From UBA10649 sp963700745 (GTDB lineage Bacteria > Actinomycetota > Actinomycetes > S36-B12): a DNA stretch of 64,000 bases. Positions 29,497-39,600 of this stretch are shown here, piece after piece. Positions within the stretch are counted from its first letter, which is position 1. Every line of letters starts with the position of its first letter. The DNA is taken from assembly GCA_963700745.1 (NCBI GenBank), contig CAVOYT010000012.1, positions 186,001 to 250,000 of the forward strand, written 5' to 3'. A model generated the notes under the pieces. That model was not told where the DNA came from. It worked only from the letters and a program-made list of their open reading frames with translations, and searched no databases. Both the position numbers and the translations under genes were made by a program.

Positions 29497-32016
29497 GTGA
29501 GTCCCGACGTCCCGACCCCCCGCGACGTCGCCGAAGGCCCCCCGTCCGCCGTCGACCTCGAGACCGATCCGGTGCCCTCGGGGTCTCGGGCCGATCCCAC
29601 CCCCGACCCTTCCGCCGACTCCCCCACGACGCCCATCCCCACGGCGCCCATCCCCGAGTCGCCGATGTCCATGGTCATCGAGGACGGCGTCATCCCGCGG
29701 CGACTGCGCCGACCACTCGACCTGGCCCGGTTCGTGCTCGCGATCATCATCGCCGCCGCGACCGTCCTGGTCGCCTGGTTCGCCACCAGCACCGCCGCCG
29801 GCCTGGACAGCGACATCGCCACGGGCGCGTCCCTGCTGCCGTCCTTCGTCGTGCTGATCCTCAACGTCATCGGCGGCATCGGCACCCTGGGGCTGCCCAT
29901 CGCCGTGGCCGTCACCATGACCCTGCGGCGGCGCCTGCGGCAGCTGTTCGACGCCTTCGTGGCCCTCCTGATCGCGGTCGTCATCCTCACCAGCCTCGCC
30001 GTCGCGCTCAGCAACGCCAACGTCCCCCGGCTCCTGGCCGCACTCGCCGGCTCGATCAGCCCGGACAGCGCCGCCACCGCCCCGATCCTCGGCGGCCTGC
30101 TCGCCTTCGTCACCGTCGCCCGCCTCATGAGCCGCCGACCATGGAACGTCCTGACCGTCGTGGTGATCGGCTCCCTGATCGCCGTGACCCTGCTCAGCGG
30201 CGGCATCGCCCTGGCTGGAGTGGGGCTCTCCCTCGCGATCGGCTGGGCCGTCGGCCTGATGACCAGGTACGTGGCCGGCACTCCGACGACCCGGCCCAGC
30301 GGAATGGAGGTGGCTGACGCCCTCACCCGTAGCGGCTACCCCGTCACCGTGCTGCGCGCCCGCGAGTCGACCGCCCGTGGCCGCCGGTACCTAGCGACCA
30401 CCCGCGCCGGGGGCCAGCTCATGGTCACTGTCCTCGACCGCGACCTAGAGGGCGCCGGCCTCGCCAACGCGATCTGGATGGGCCTGCGGCTGCGCGACGA
30501 CAGCACGACCGGCGCCTTCAACATGCGGCGGTCGCTGGACCACGCCGCGCTGCTGGCCTACGCCGCGCAGGCCGCCGGGGTCCCCGAGCCACGGCTGCTG
30601 CTGGCCGCCGAGGTCGGGCCGGACTCGGTCCTGCTCGCCTACGAATACGTCGAGGGCACCCGCTTCAGCGACCTTGCGGAGGTCACCGACGACGACCTCG
30701 TCCAGGCCTGGCGGGCCATGCGCACGCTGCACGAGAATCAGATGACCCACCGCTCGCTGGCCGCCGAGCACCTCCTTCGGGCCGAGGACGGCTCGGTGTG
30801 GCTGATCGGCGGCGAGACCGGCAGCATCGCCGCCGGCGACGTGGCCCAGCGCATCGACACCGCCGAGCTGCTCGCGACCCTGGCGATGCTGACCGATGTC
30901 GAGCGGGCCGTGAGCACCGGGCGCACAGTCCTGGGGGTCACCGGACTCAGCCGGGCGCTGCCGGCCCTCCAGCCGGTCGCCCTCTCGACGCAGACGCGGA
31001 AGGCCCTGCGCAAGAACAAGGGAATGATGGTCGGGCTGCGCGACGCCCTCGCCGAGATCAAGCCGGGCGCCGACGCCGAGCAGATCCAGTTCGAGCGGGT
31101 GCGGCCACGCACGCTGGTGATGATCATCGTCGGCAGCATCGCCGGCTACGTCCTGCTGTCGCAGCTCGCGCAGGTCGACCTCGTCGGGCTCCTGCGCACG
31201 GCCGACTGGCGCTGGATGGTCGCGGCCGTGGCGTTCAGCCTGATCACCTACTTCGGCGCGGCCTGGTCGCTGTCGGGCTTCGTCCCCGAGAAGCTGAAGC
31301 TCCACCGCACGATCCTCGCGCAGATCGCCGGCGACTTCGCCACGTTGGTGTCCCCGCCGACGCTCGGGGCGATCGCCATCAACGTGCGCTACCTGCAGAA
31401 GGCCGGCCTGCACCCGGCCCTCGCCGGAGCCAGCGTGGGCGTCGCGCAGGTCATGGCCTTCGTGTTCCACATCCTGCTGCTCTTCGGATTCGGCATCGCT
31501 GCTGGGACGCAGGCGGACCTGACGTTCGACCCGCCGACGTTCGCCGTCATCGCGGTGATCGTGGTGGTCATCATCATCCTGGCGCTGCTGGCCGTCCCCG
31601 CCGTGCGCCACATCATCTCCAAGCGGGTCGGCCCGCTGCTGAAGGAGGTCGTACCGAGACTCGTCACCGTCGCCCAGCGGCCGATGAAGCTGCTCGAGGG
31701 CATCGGCGGGATCCTGCTGCTGAACCTCGCCTACGTCGGCGTGCTCTATGCCTGCGTGGCGGCCTTCGGCGGCAGCATGAATGTGGCGGTCGTCGCCGTC
31801 GTCTACCTCGCCGGCGCCACGATCGGCCAGGCGGCTCCGACGCCGGGTGGCCTGGGCGCCGTCGAGGCGGCGCTGGCCGCCGGTCTGACTGCGGGCGGAC
31901 TCGATGCCGGGATCGCGGTCTCCGCTGTCCTGCTGTACCGGCTCGTGACCTTCTGGCTGCCGACCATCCCGGGCTACTGGGCGTTCAACTACCTCACCAA
32001 GAAGGGCGCGCTATGA
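29497..32016 (+). CDS. Multi-domain membrane protein: flippase-like (UPF0104) with central pseudokinase
   Basis: GTG at 29497, divergent from adnA by 60 bases; 839 residues uninterrupted. A proline-rich cytoplasmic tail (~65 residues) precedes a set of about six or seven helices. A soluble domain (about residues 265-510) has kinase-like features: VLLAYEYVEGTRFSDL like a hinge, then MTHRSLAAEHLLRAEDGSVW and LIGGETGSIA where a kinase has HGDLxxxN and DFG. The catalytic Asp is missing. The last ~300 residues are the lysylphosphatidylglycerol-synthase-type membrane domain (LVSPPTLGAIAINVRYLQKA; AAPTPGGLGAVEAAL). Such domains move or modify lipids; the role is unknown. Confidence 0.8.
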   Translation: MSPDVPTPRDVAEGPPSAVDLETDPVPSGSRADPTPDPSADSPTTPIPTAPIPESPMSMVIEDGVIPRRLRRPLDLARFVLAIIIAAATVLVAWFATSTAAGLDSDIATGASLLPSFVVLILNVIGGIGTLGLPIAVAVTMTLRRRLRQLFDAFVALLIAVVILTSLAVALSNANVPRLLAALAGSISPDSAATAPILGGLLAFVTVARLMSRRPWNVLTVVVIGSLIAVTLLSGGIALAGVGLSLAIGWAVGLMTRYVAGTPTTRPSGMEVADALTRSGYPVTVLRARESTARGRRYLATTRAGGQLMVTVLDRDLEGAGLANAIWMGLRLRDDSTTGAFNMRRSLDHAALLAYAAQAAGVPEPRLLLAAEVGPDSVLLAYEYVEGTRFSDLAEVTDDDLVQAWRAMRTLHENQMTHRSLAAEHLLRAEDGSVWLIGGETGSIAAGDVAQRIDTAELLATLAMLTDVERAVSTGRTVLGVTGLSRALPALQPVALSTQTRKALRKNKGMMVGLRDALAEIKPGADAEQIQFERVRPRTLVMIIVGSIAGYVLLSQLAQVDLVGLLRTADWRWMVAAVAFSLITYFGAAWSLSGFVPEKLKLHRTILAQIAGDFATLVSPPTLGAIAINVRYLQKAGLHPALAGASVGVAQVMAFVFHILLLFGFGIAAGTQADLTFDPPTFAVIAVIVVVIIILALLAVPAVRHIISKRVGPLLKEVVPRLVTVAQRPMKLLEGIGGILLLNLAYVGVLYACVAAFGGSMNVAVVAVVYLAGATIGQAAPTPGGLGAVEAALAAGLTAGGLDAGIAVSAVLLYRLVTFWLPTIPGYWAFNYLTKKGAL

Positions 32017-32261
32017 CCGACCAGCACCTGCACGTGCGACTCACCTTCCCGCCCGGCCCGGCAACCGAGCCGGTCATCTACGAGATCGTCACGCGCTTCG
32101 GCGTCGTCCCGAACATCCGTCGGGCTGCGATCCACGACCACAGCGGATGGATGGTCTGCGACCTCGGGGGCGACCAGGAATCACTCGACGCGGCCGTGGC
32201 CTACATGGAGTCCATCGGCGTCGATGTCTCGCGGGCCGAGGGCGACGTCCTCGAAGGCTGA
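32013..32261 (+). CDS. NIL-domain protein
   Basis: 82 residues; the ATG overlaps the stop of the flippase-like gene (ATGA). HVRLTFPPGPATEPVIYEIV, then FGVVPNIRRAAI and GWMVCDLGGDQESLDAAVAY, are the beta-alpha-beta pattern of the NIL domain found at the end of methionine-importer ATPases and in small ferredoxin-linked proteins. Here it stands alone. Coupled translation suggests joint function with the membrane protein, but no ligand can be assigned. Confidence 0.8.
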   Translation: MTDQHLHVRLTFPPGPATEPVIYEIVTRFGVVPNIRRAAIHDHSGWMVCDLGGDQESLDAAVAYMESIGVDVSRAEGDVLEG

Positions 32262-32286
32262 CCTCCACGCCCGATGCGCCCCCTTT

Positions 32287-32350
32287 CGATGGGTCGTCAC
32301 TTGTGGCGGGTTCAGCGCCCCGGAATCCCGCCACGCCTGACGACCCATCG
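32287..32350. repeat. Long imperfect palindrome (family member 3)
   Basis: Arms 32287-32310 and 32327-32350 match over 24 bases except for a three-base bubble. The outer part is CGATGGGTCGTCA. It lies between two genes on the same strand and may end the upstream unit. The architecture resembles the palindromes at 887 and 22851, though the sequence differs. Confidence 0.7.
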
Positions 32351-32395
32351 GACCTCGACGGGCGAGGTCGGCCGATCCGCGCCAGAATCAACGCC

Positions 32396-32593
32396 ATGAG
32401 CGACGTGACCATCATCCCGACCGAGAACGGCCCCTACGAGGTGTCCGGAGAGGTCAGCATCGTGGCCCCCGACGGCACCGTGATCCGCGACACCGCGAAG
32501 ACCTACCTGTGCCGGTGCGGGCACTCGCGCAACAAGCCGTTCTGCGACAGCAGCCACCGCCGGGTGAACTGGGTCGCGGACGCGGAGGACTGA
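32396..32593 (+). CDS. CDGSH iron-sulfur domain protein
   Basis: 65 residues from an ATG. The cluster motif is CRCGHSRNKPFCDSSH, the C-X-C...C-D-x-x-H pattern of CDGSH (mitoNEET-type) proteins that hold a [2Fe-2S] cluster through three Cys and one His. Bacterial stand-alone members are small soluble proteins of unclear redox or cluster-transfer role. The start is set by the ATG at 32396, since upstream sequence is the palindrome. Confidence 0.9.
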   Translation: MSDVTIIPTENGPYEVSGEVSIVAPDGTVIRDTAKTYLCRCGHSRNKPFCDSSHRRVNWVADAED

Positions 32594-32620
32594 CCCCCTC
32601 GACTCCTCGAAGCATCGGGA

Positions 32621-32660
32621 GGCAAGGGCAGAGCCCCGCCTTCCGGCGGGGCCCCTTGTC
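32621..32660. terminator. Strong GC hairpin after the CDGSH gene
   Basis: The core stem is GCCCCGCC (32633-32640), loop TTCC, complement 32645-32652, extended outward by AAGGG/CCCTT. It lies between the convergent CDGSH and surface-protein genes and probably serves both. Confidence 0.75.
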
Positions 32661-32693
32661 CTCTCCCGGTATTCCGGGGGCGGGAGCCACTTC

Positions 32694-33681
32694 CTAGCCG
32701 TGGCGCGCCATCGCCAGTCGGGTGGTCGAGGCGAGCAGGCCCACGGTGCCCAGTGCCAGCAGCGCCAGCACCCAGGCCGGGGTCTGCGGGATGCTCGAGC
32801 CGTCACCGGCCGGGACCGCTGCCGGGATCGTCGCCGGCTGCGGGACTGTCACCGTGGCGGGCTCGGGCACCGACGCAGGATCGGGGACCGTCGCCGGCTG
32901 CGGGACCGCCACTGTCTCGGGCACTTCGGCAATCGTTGCGGCCTCGACCGGAGCGACAACCTCGGGCGCCTCGACGGTGGCACCTTCAACGGCCGTTCCG
33001 CCTTCAGTCGTCCCGCCGCCACCACCGAGCACGCAGTACGTCTCAGCACTCTGGCCTTCGGGAATCACCAGTCCGGCATTCGCCGTAGCGTCAGCCGGGC
33101 ATGTCGCCGACGGCGCCACACAGAACGTCTCTGCCGTCTGGCCTTCCGGGATCACCACACCGGCATTCGCCGTAGCGTCAGCCGGGCATGTCGCCGACGG
33201 CGCCACACAGAACGTCTCTGCCGTCTGGCCTTCCGGGATCACCACACCGGCATTGGCCGAAGCATCATCCGCGCACTTCGCCGGCTCGGGAGCCGGAGCG
33301 GGCGGACACGGTGTTCCGGGTGTCACCACGAAGTCGAGTCCAGCATGGTGCGCCAGATGCGCCTCCCATGCCTGGACGTTCATGGTGATGATGTTCTAGC
33401 CGTCACCGGTGCTCCCACGTGCCCTCAACCTTGTGGCAGATCGTCATCTTGTCATGGCTGGACCCTGGGGTGTCACCGGGCTGCTGCCCTGGCGGAGTGT
33501 TGTTCTGGCCCGGAGCCTGAGCCGACTTGCCGGGGTCGTCCGGCCTGTTCGGGTTGTCCTTGGCAGACGCTACGCCCGCGAAGGCGAGCGCCCCGAACAC
33601 CAGTGCAAGTACCGAGATCACGGCCGTGATGACGGCCGCCCATGGAGTCCTTCGTGTCATCTTCCTTGTTGACGTTGTCAT
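32694..33681 (-). CDS. Secreted, membrane-anchored surface protein with Cys-containing repeats, disrupted
   Basis: ATG at 33681 begins a signal peptide (TPWAAVITAVISVLALVFGA ... GVASA). KMTICHKVEGTW, then NVQAWEAHLAHHAGLDF, form a conserved 'TICH...H..H' module seen in actinobacterial surface proteins. Between them, near 33400, the frame is lost (TGA and TAG in the two possible frames). Repeats of about 29 residues follow, each with Cys-Pro, ANAG and VIPEGQTAETFCV. A Pro/Val/Thr-rich stalk leads to WVLALLALGTVGLLAST and a basic end, a C-terminal membrane anchor. No LPxTG is seen. Function unknown, probably cell-surface. Confidence 0.7.
33081..33254. repeat. Two identical 87-bp tandem repeats inside the surface-protein gene
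   Basis: 33081-33167 and 33168-33254 are identical base for base; more diverged copies flank them on both sides. The 87-base unit encodes 29 residues, so copy-number change keeps the frame. The identity suggests recent duplication or gene conversion. Confidence 0.9.
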
Positions 33682-33884
33682 TACTCTCGCCCCCTTGCGG
33701 GATACCTGACTTGCCACCATCAGGATGCTGCGGCCCGCCACCTGGTGGCAGGTCGTCGGGCGGTCAAGACGTGGCAGAAGCCGATCAGCGCCAGCAATGC
33801 TCGGTCACATCCGACCCGAAGTGACTTTCGGCCGTGTTGCGGCGTGACGGACGGGCGTATCCTCGCCTCATCAGGGCGGTTGAT

Positions 33885-34842
33885 TCAGTTCACTGCCGTG
33901 GTGCCGTTGCCGGGCTTGTGCAGGTACATCTTCAGGTCTGCCCGGCGCACCGCCTCCGGAAGCGGCTCTCGAATCCCCCACGTCGACAGACCGACGGTCC
34001 ACTGCGCTCCGCCCGTCTCCCTCAGCCGGGCCATGAGTGCCTCGGCCTCCTCGATCGAAGTCCCTGGAAGCACCAGGACGAACTCGTCCCCGCCGGTGCG
34101 CGCTAGCTGATCGGTGTGTCGCAGCTCGGTTCGCCAACCAATCACGAGGCTGGCCAGGAGCTCGTCACCCGCGGCATGGCCGTGCTCGTCGTTGTAGGCC
34201 TTGAATCCGTCCAAGTCAATCGCCGCGACCGTCGTGCTCCGGCCATCTCTCGACGCGAGATCGTGGGCCAGGGCGGCCGCCTGCTCGAGCCCCCGGCGGT
34301 TCAGCGCCCCGGTCAGCTGATCATGCAGTGCCTGATCACGCAGACGAGCGCACCAGCGCCTCGGTGACCAGTGAGACGACGACGACCAAGGCACAGACGA
34401 AGGCCGCGTATCCAAAGGTGTCGAGGCGATGTTGGACAATCACCGCGCAGCAATACCCAACAAGACCCACGGCTCAGGACCAGGACCAGTTGCCGCAGTT
34501 CGAGGGCCAGTGCGGCGATCACCCCCAGCATCAACAGGTACAACCCCACCATCAACTGCCCCTGGCCGCCCGCAGACACGAGGGCGACCGAGATGGCCAG
34601 CACGTCCGCGCAGAGCACGAGGACGACGAAACACCACGGCCGAGCGACGCGCCTTCCTGAGAATGACCGTGACGATCGCGAATGCCGCCGTAAGCGCGGC
34701 CAGCACGGACAACGTTCGGGGATTCGAGTCCGGAAGAGGTGGCTTCACCGCATTCGTGAGGAGCTGGACCGCAGGCAAACGCGAACCAGGCGGTCAACAA
34801 CCAGAAAGGAGTTAGCGGTCCGGTGACCGACAACCGACCCAT
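33885..34842 (-). CDS. Membrane-bound diguanylate cyclase (GGDEF), frameshifted
   Basis: ATG at 34842. The N-terminal half holds several hydrophobic segments (LSVLAALTAAFAIVTVIL; VLAISVALVSAGG; YLLMLGVIAALALELRQ). The C-terminal domain has HDQLTGALNRRGLEQAA, AAIDLDGFKAYNDEHGHAAG and RTGGDEFVLVLPG, with an intact GGDEF active site, then LRRADLKMYLHK-like ADLKMYLHK. It should make cyclic di-GMP from GTP. No clear RxxD inhibitory site is seen five residues before GGDEF. Frame changes near 34770, 34650, 34490 and 34360 affect the membrane part; the cyclase domain is clean. About 318 residues. Confidence 0.83.
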
Positions 34843-35046
34843 GACCGCGTCCCCTCAACAGACCCATCGTAGGGGGCGGGCCACGCTATTGCCGTTCGAT
34901 CGACCGCACGGAACGGGACTGACCACCTTCCGGCGGAACATGCCTCGGCCGCCAGTTCGGGACGTAAGGTCCCCGTAATCCGTGGTCCGCCACGAGGGCC
35001 GCACCGTCCCCTACGGTCGAGGCAGACAGTCGCCGACGGGAGTCCC

Positions 35047-35328
35047 ATGCACAGACGAATCGCCCTTGTGACAATCGCCGCCCTGGCCTCCGGGCTGGTC
35101 CTCGTCGGCGGAGCCGCGCCAGCCGCCGCGGAGCCCGATACTCGGTTCGGCTCGTGCAAGGCGATGCGGGCGGTCGACCCCAACGGCGTCGCCCTGACGC
35201 AGCGGGCGGTCAAGCGGGCCGTCAAGCAGGGCTATCGCAAGCCGCTGCTGTGCCCGATCGCGTACGACGCCAACAAGCGCCTCGACCGCGACCGTGACGG
35301 CGTCGCGTGCGAGCGCCGCAAGCGCTGA
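35047..35328 (+). CDS. Secreted Excalibur calcium-binding domain protein
   Basis: 93 residues. A signal peptide (IALVTIAALASGLVLVGGAA) ends at AAAEP. The C-terminal Excalibur domain begins FGSCKAMRAVDPNGVAL and ends LDRDRDGVACE, the DxDxDGxxCE loop that resembles an EF-hand calcium site, with two Cys residues bracketing it. It is divergent from the diguanylate cyclase gene and converges with moeZ, 14 bases apart. Confidence 0.9.
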   Translation: MHRRIALVTIAALASGLVLVGGAAPAAAEPDTRFGSCKAMRAVDPNGVALTQRAVKRAVKQGYRKPLLCPIAYDANKRLDRDRDGVACERRKR

Positions 35329-35342
35329 GGTTCGCGCAGGTG

Positions 35343-36533
35343 TCAGTAGGAAGGCTTGTCGGGCTCGATCTGCGCCACCCACTGCAGGATGCCGCCGCCG
35401 ACGTGGATCGCGTCGGCGTACCCGGCGCCCTTGACGACGGCGAGCGCCTCGGCCGATCGCGCGCCCACCTTGCAGTGCAGGACGATGCGCCGATCGCTCG
35501 GCAGCTTCTCCAGTGCTGAGCCGTCGAGGAACTCGCCCTTGGGGATGAGGATCGCGCCGTCGATGCTGACGATCTCGAACTCGTTCGGCTCCCGCACGTC
35601 GATGAGGACGAAGTCCTCGTCCCCGGCGTCGCGGGCGTCGAGCATGCGCTTGAGGTCGACGACGGAGATCGTCGAGTCCTTCGCCGCTTCCGCAGCCTCG
35701 TCGGAGATCGTGCCGCAGAACGCCTCGTAGTCGATGAGCTCGGTGACCGTCGGGTGCTCGCCGCAGACCGCGCAGTTCGGGTCCTTGCGGATCTTCACCT
35801 GGCGGTAGGTCATCTCGAGCGCGTCATAGACCATGAGTCGGCCCAGCAGGGTGTCCCCCACGCCCGTGAGCAGCTTGATCGCCTCGGTCACCTGGATCGA
35901 CCCGATGGACGCGCACAGCACGCCCAGCACGCCGCCCTCGGCGCAGGACGGCACCATTCCCGGCGGCGGCGGCTCGGGGTACAGGCAGCGGTAGCACGGG
36001 CCGTGCTCGGCCCAGAACACGCTCGCCTGGCCGTCGAAGCGGTAGATCGAGCCCCACACGTAGGGCTTGCCCAGCAGGACGCACGCGTCGTTGACCAGAT
36101 AGCGCGTGGCGAAGTTGTCGGTGCCGTCGACGATCAGGTCGTACTGCGAGAACAGCTCGAAGACGTTGGACGAATCCAGGCGATCGGTGTGCAGGTTCAC
36201 CTGGACGTACGGGTTGATCTCCAGCACGCTGTCCCGCGCGCTCTCCGCCTTCGGTCGGCCGATGTCGCTCTGCCCGTGGATGATCTGCCGTTGCAGGTTG
36301 CTCTCGTCGACGACGTCGAACTCGACGATGCCGAGGGTGCCCACGCCGGCCGCGGCAAGGTACATGAGCGCGGGGCTGCCGAGGCCGCCGGCGCCCACGC
36401 ACAGGACCTTCGCGTTCTTCAGTCGCTTCTGCCCCGTCATGCCCACGTCGGGGATGATCAGGTGCCGGCTGTATCGACGGACCTCGTCCACCGACAGGCT
36501 CTCGGCAGGCTCGACCAGCGGGGGAAGGCTCAC
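35343..36533 (-). CDS. moeZ: Adenylyltransferase/sulfurtransferase MoeZ (ThiF plus rhodanese)
   Basis: Complete, 396 residues. The ThiF part has the nucleotide loop CVGAGGLGSPALMYLAAAG, the Arg-containing NLQRQIIHG and DGTDNFATRYLVND. Zinc cysteine pairs are CYRCLYP and CAVCGEH. The rhodanese domain (from about residue 290) has the persulfide Cys in LHCKVGARSAE. It adenylates the C-terminal glycine of ubiquitin-like sulfur carriers such as MoaD or CysO and loads sulfur onto them. It lies downstream of gdh on the same strand with 118 bases between. Confidence 0.94.
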   Translation of the reverse strand: MSLPPLVEPAESLSVDEVRRYSRHLIIPDVGMTGQKRLKNAKVLCVGAGGLGSPALMYLAAAGVGTLGIVEFDVVDESNLQRQIIHGQSDIGRPKAESARDSVLEINPYVQVNLHTDRLDSSNVFELFSQYDLIVDGTDNFATRYLVNDACVLLGKPYVWGSIYRFDGQASVFWAEHGPCYRCLYPEPPPPGMVPSCAEGGVLGVLCASIGSIQVTEAIKLLTGVGDTLLGRLMVYDALEMTYRQVKIRKDPNCAVCGEHPTVTELIDYEAFCGTISDEAAEAAKDSTISVVDLKRMLDARDAGDEDFVLIDVREPNEFEIVSIDGAILIPKGEFLDGSALEKLPSDRRIVLHCKVGARSAEALAVVKGAGYADAIHVGGGILQWVAQIEPDKPSY

Positions 36534-36651
36534 GGTGTCTCCAGGGTCACGGAACGTACGACTGAACTGCCAAGGCTAGTCGCGCCGCGGGGCCCGCCCG
36601 ATCCACCCGCACCCACCTGCAAAGGGTTGGCAGGAAGGCGACGCGGACGGG

Positions 36652-39600
36652 CTACTCCCCCGCCGCGGTCGCGGACGTCGACCCCTGCGCGATCAGGTTG
36701 CGCATGGCCCGCAGGGCCACCGACAGTGTCGCCAGGTCCGGATTCTCCACGGCGGCGATGTCGTCGAGCGTCGTGCGTGCACGGGCGACGCCTTCGGTGT
36801 GGGCGCCCTCCCACATCACGAGCCGATCCATGGGATCGATGTCGTGCGGTGTCGACCTCAGCACGCGGGACGTGAGCCCAGCGACAACCGCGTAGAGGTC
36901 GCTGCGAAGCGCCTGCCTCGCGAGCGAGCTCCACCGGTCGCCGCGGGGCAGGTCCGTGATCCGCACCAGAGTGCGGTCGATGTCGTAGCGCTCGGAGATC
37001 GCGAAGTAGAGCGGCACGACGGTGTCCGCCGACTCTCCCGTACGCACGCAGATGTCGGTGATGTCCAGGAGTGCGAACACGTCGAGGGCTACCGCGATCC
37101 TTCGCGCCAGTTCCACTGGCGTCCCCGCCGACGTGAACCTCTGCGTGAGTCGCTCGAACCGCTCCCGCTCGACGCCGAGGAGATGCGCGGGAACGCCCTG
37201 CGCGCGGTCCGTGACGACCGAGCCGAAGCGGTCGATCTCACCCTGCACATCGAGCGATCCGCCGCGCGTCTGCAGGAACCAGCGAGTCGCGCGCTCGAGA
37301 AGTCGCCGACTCTCCAGGTGCAGGGCGCTCTGCGCACTGGCCGGGATGATGTTGTCCTGCTCGTTGATCTCCTGCCACACCTGGGCGATCCCGAAGATCT
37401 CCATCGAGGCCGCGGCCGCCCGGACCACCTGGGGAGCACTCGCCCCCGTCTCCTCCATGGCTCGGAACACGAAGGAGATGCCGGCCACGTTCAGAAGAGT
37501 GTTGACGGTGACCGTGCTGATGATCTGCGAGCGCAGCGGGTGGTCGGGGAAGGCCTCGGCGAACCGCTCCACGAGGGCGGGCGGGAAGTAGCGCCGCAGC
37601 GCCGTCTGGAAGTACGGCTCGTCGGGAAGCTCCGACGCGTTCAGCTCCCGCGTCAGCCAGATCTTCGCGTAGGCCAGGAGCACGGACAGCTCCGGCGACG
37701 TCAGCCCCTCGCCGGCCGCGCGGCGGGTGCGCAGCTCCTCGTCGTCGGGGAGGTACTCCAGCGCCCGATCCAGGAGTCCGACGCCGCTCCAGCTCGCGGA
37801 TCATGCGCTGGTGCACGGTGATGAGGCTGGACGTGCCGGCCCTGGCGTTGCCGAGCACCACGTTCTGCCCGTAGTTGTCCTCGAGCACCTGCTTGGCGAC
37901 CTCGTCGGTCATCTGGGCCAGCAGCTCGTTGCGCTCGTCCATCGACAGCGCACCCTGCCGGACGATCCCGTCGAGCAGGATCTTGATGTTGACCTCGTGG
38001 TCGGACGTGTCGACGCCGGCCGAGTTGTCGATGGCGTCGGTGTTCAGCCGCACGCCGCGTCGGGCCGCCTCGACGCGGCCCAGCTGGGTGAGCCCGAGGT
38101 TCCCGCCCTCGCCGACGACGCGGCACTTGAGCTCGGATCCGTTGATCCGGATGCGATCGTTGGCCTTGTCCCCGACATCGACGTTGGTCTCGGTCTGGGC
38201 CTTGACGTAGGTGCCGATGCCGCCGTTCCAGAGCAGGTCCACCGGGGCCTTCAACGACGCCTTGATCAGCTCGTCCGGAGTCATCCGGGTGACCCCGGAG
38301 TCGATGCCGAGCGCGGTCGCCATCTGCACCGTGATCGCGATCGACTTGAGCGACCGGGGGAACACGCCGCCGCCCTCGGAGATCAGGGAGGTGTCGTAGT
38401 CGGCCCACGATGACCGGTGCAGGTCGAACAGCCGGCGCCGTTCGGCATACGAGGTCGCCGCATCGGGGGTCGGATCGACGAAGACATGCCGATGGTCGAA
38501 GGCCACGACGAGACGGATGTGCTCGCTCAGCAGCATGCCGTTGCCGAACACGTCTCCGCTCATGTCCCCGACACCGGCGACGGTGAAGTCCTGGGTCTGG
38601 GTGTCGATGCCGAGCTCGCGGAAGTGCCGCTTGACCGACTCCCAGGCCCCGCGGGCGGTGATGCCCATGGCCTTGTGGTCGTAGCCGACCGACCCGCCGG
38701 ACGCGAACGCGTCGCCCGAGCCAGAAGCCGTACTCGGCGGCGATCGAGTTGGCGAGGTCGGAGAAGGTCGCCGTGCCCTTGTCCGCGGCGACGACGAGGT
38801 AGGGGTCGTCGCCGTCGTGGCGGACGACGTCGACGGGCGGGACGACCGCGCCGTCCACGAGGTTGTCCGTGATGTCGAGCATCGACGCGATGAACTCGCG
38901 GTAGGCGGCCTTGCCCGCGGTGAGCCAGGCATCGCGGTCGACCGACGGGTCGGGGAGGTTCTTCGCGTAGAACCCGCCCTTCGCCCCGACCGGCACGATC
39001 ACCGCGTTCTTGACCTCCTGCGCCTTGACCAGGCCGAGGATCTCGGTGCGGAAGTCCTCCTGCCGATCGCTCCAGCGCAGACCACCGCGGGCGACCGAGC
39101 CGAAGCGCAGGTGCACGCCCTCGACGCGCGGCGAGAACACCCAGATCTCGTAGGACGGGCGCGGCAGCGGGAGGTCCGGGATCGCCCGCGGGTCGAACTT
39201 GAAGGCAATGGACGAACGGTCGACACCGTCGTCGTCGACCTGGAAGAAGTTGGTGCGCAGGGTCGCCTGGATCATGGCCAGGTAGTTGCGCAGGATGCGG
39301 TCCTGGTCGAGGCTCTTCACCCCGTCGAGGGCCGTCTCGATCTCCTCGACGATCCGTGCCGCACGCTCGTCGCGACGGTCGGCGCTGCCGGGCGTGAATC
39401 GGGTCTCGAAGAGGCGCAGCAGCAGCCGGGTGATCGCCACGTTGCCGACGACCACCTCCTCCAGGAACCGCTGGCTGAATGTCGAGCCGATCTGACGCTG
39501 GTATCGCGAGTAGGCGCGGATGACGAGCGCCTGCCGCCACCGCAGGCCGCCGCTGACGACGAGTGCGTTGAAGCCGTCGACGCCGCAGCGCCCGGCCCAG

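Noticed and set aside
33081..33254. CRISPR array
   Set aside because: The repeats are contiguous 87-base coding units without spacers.
34843..35046. ECF-sigma promoter (GGAAC with a GTT box) before the Excalibur gene
   Set aside because: The spacer is about 15 bases, shorter than usual, and the boxes are too short to trust in this base composition.
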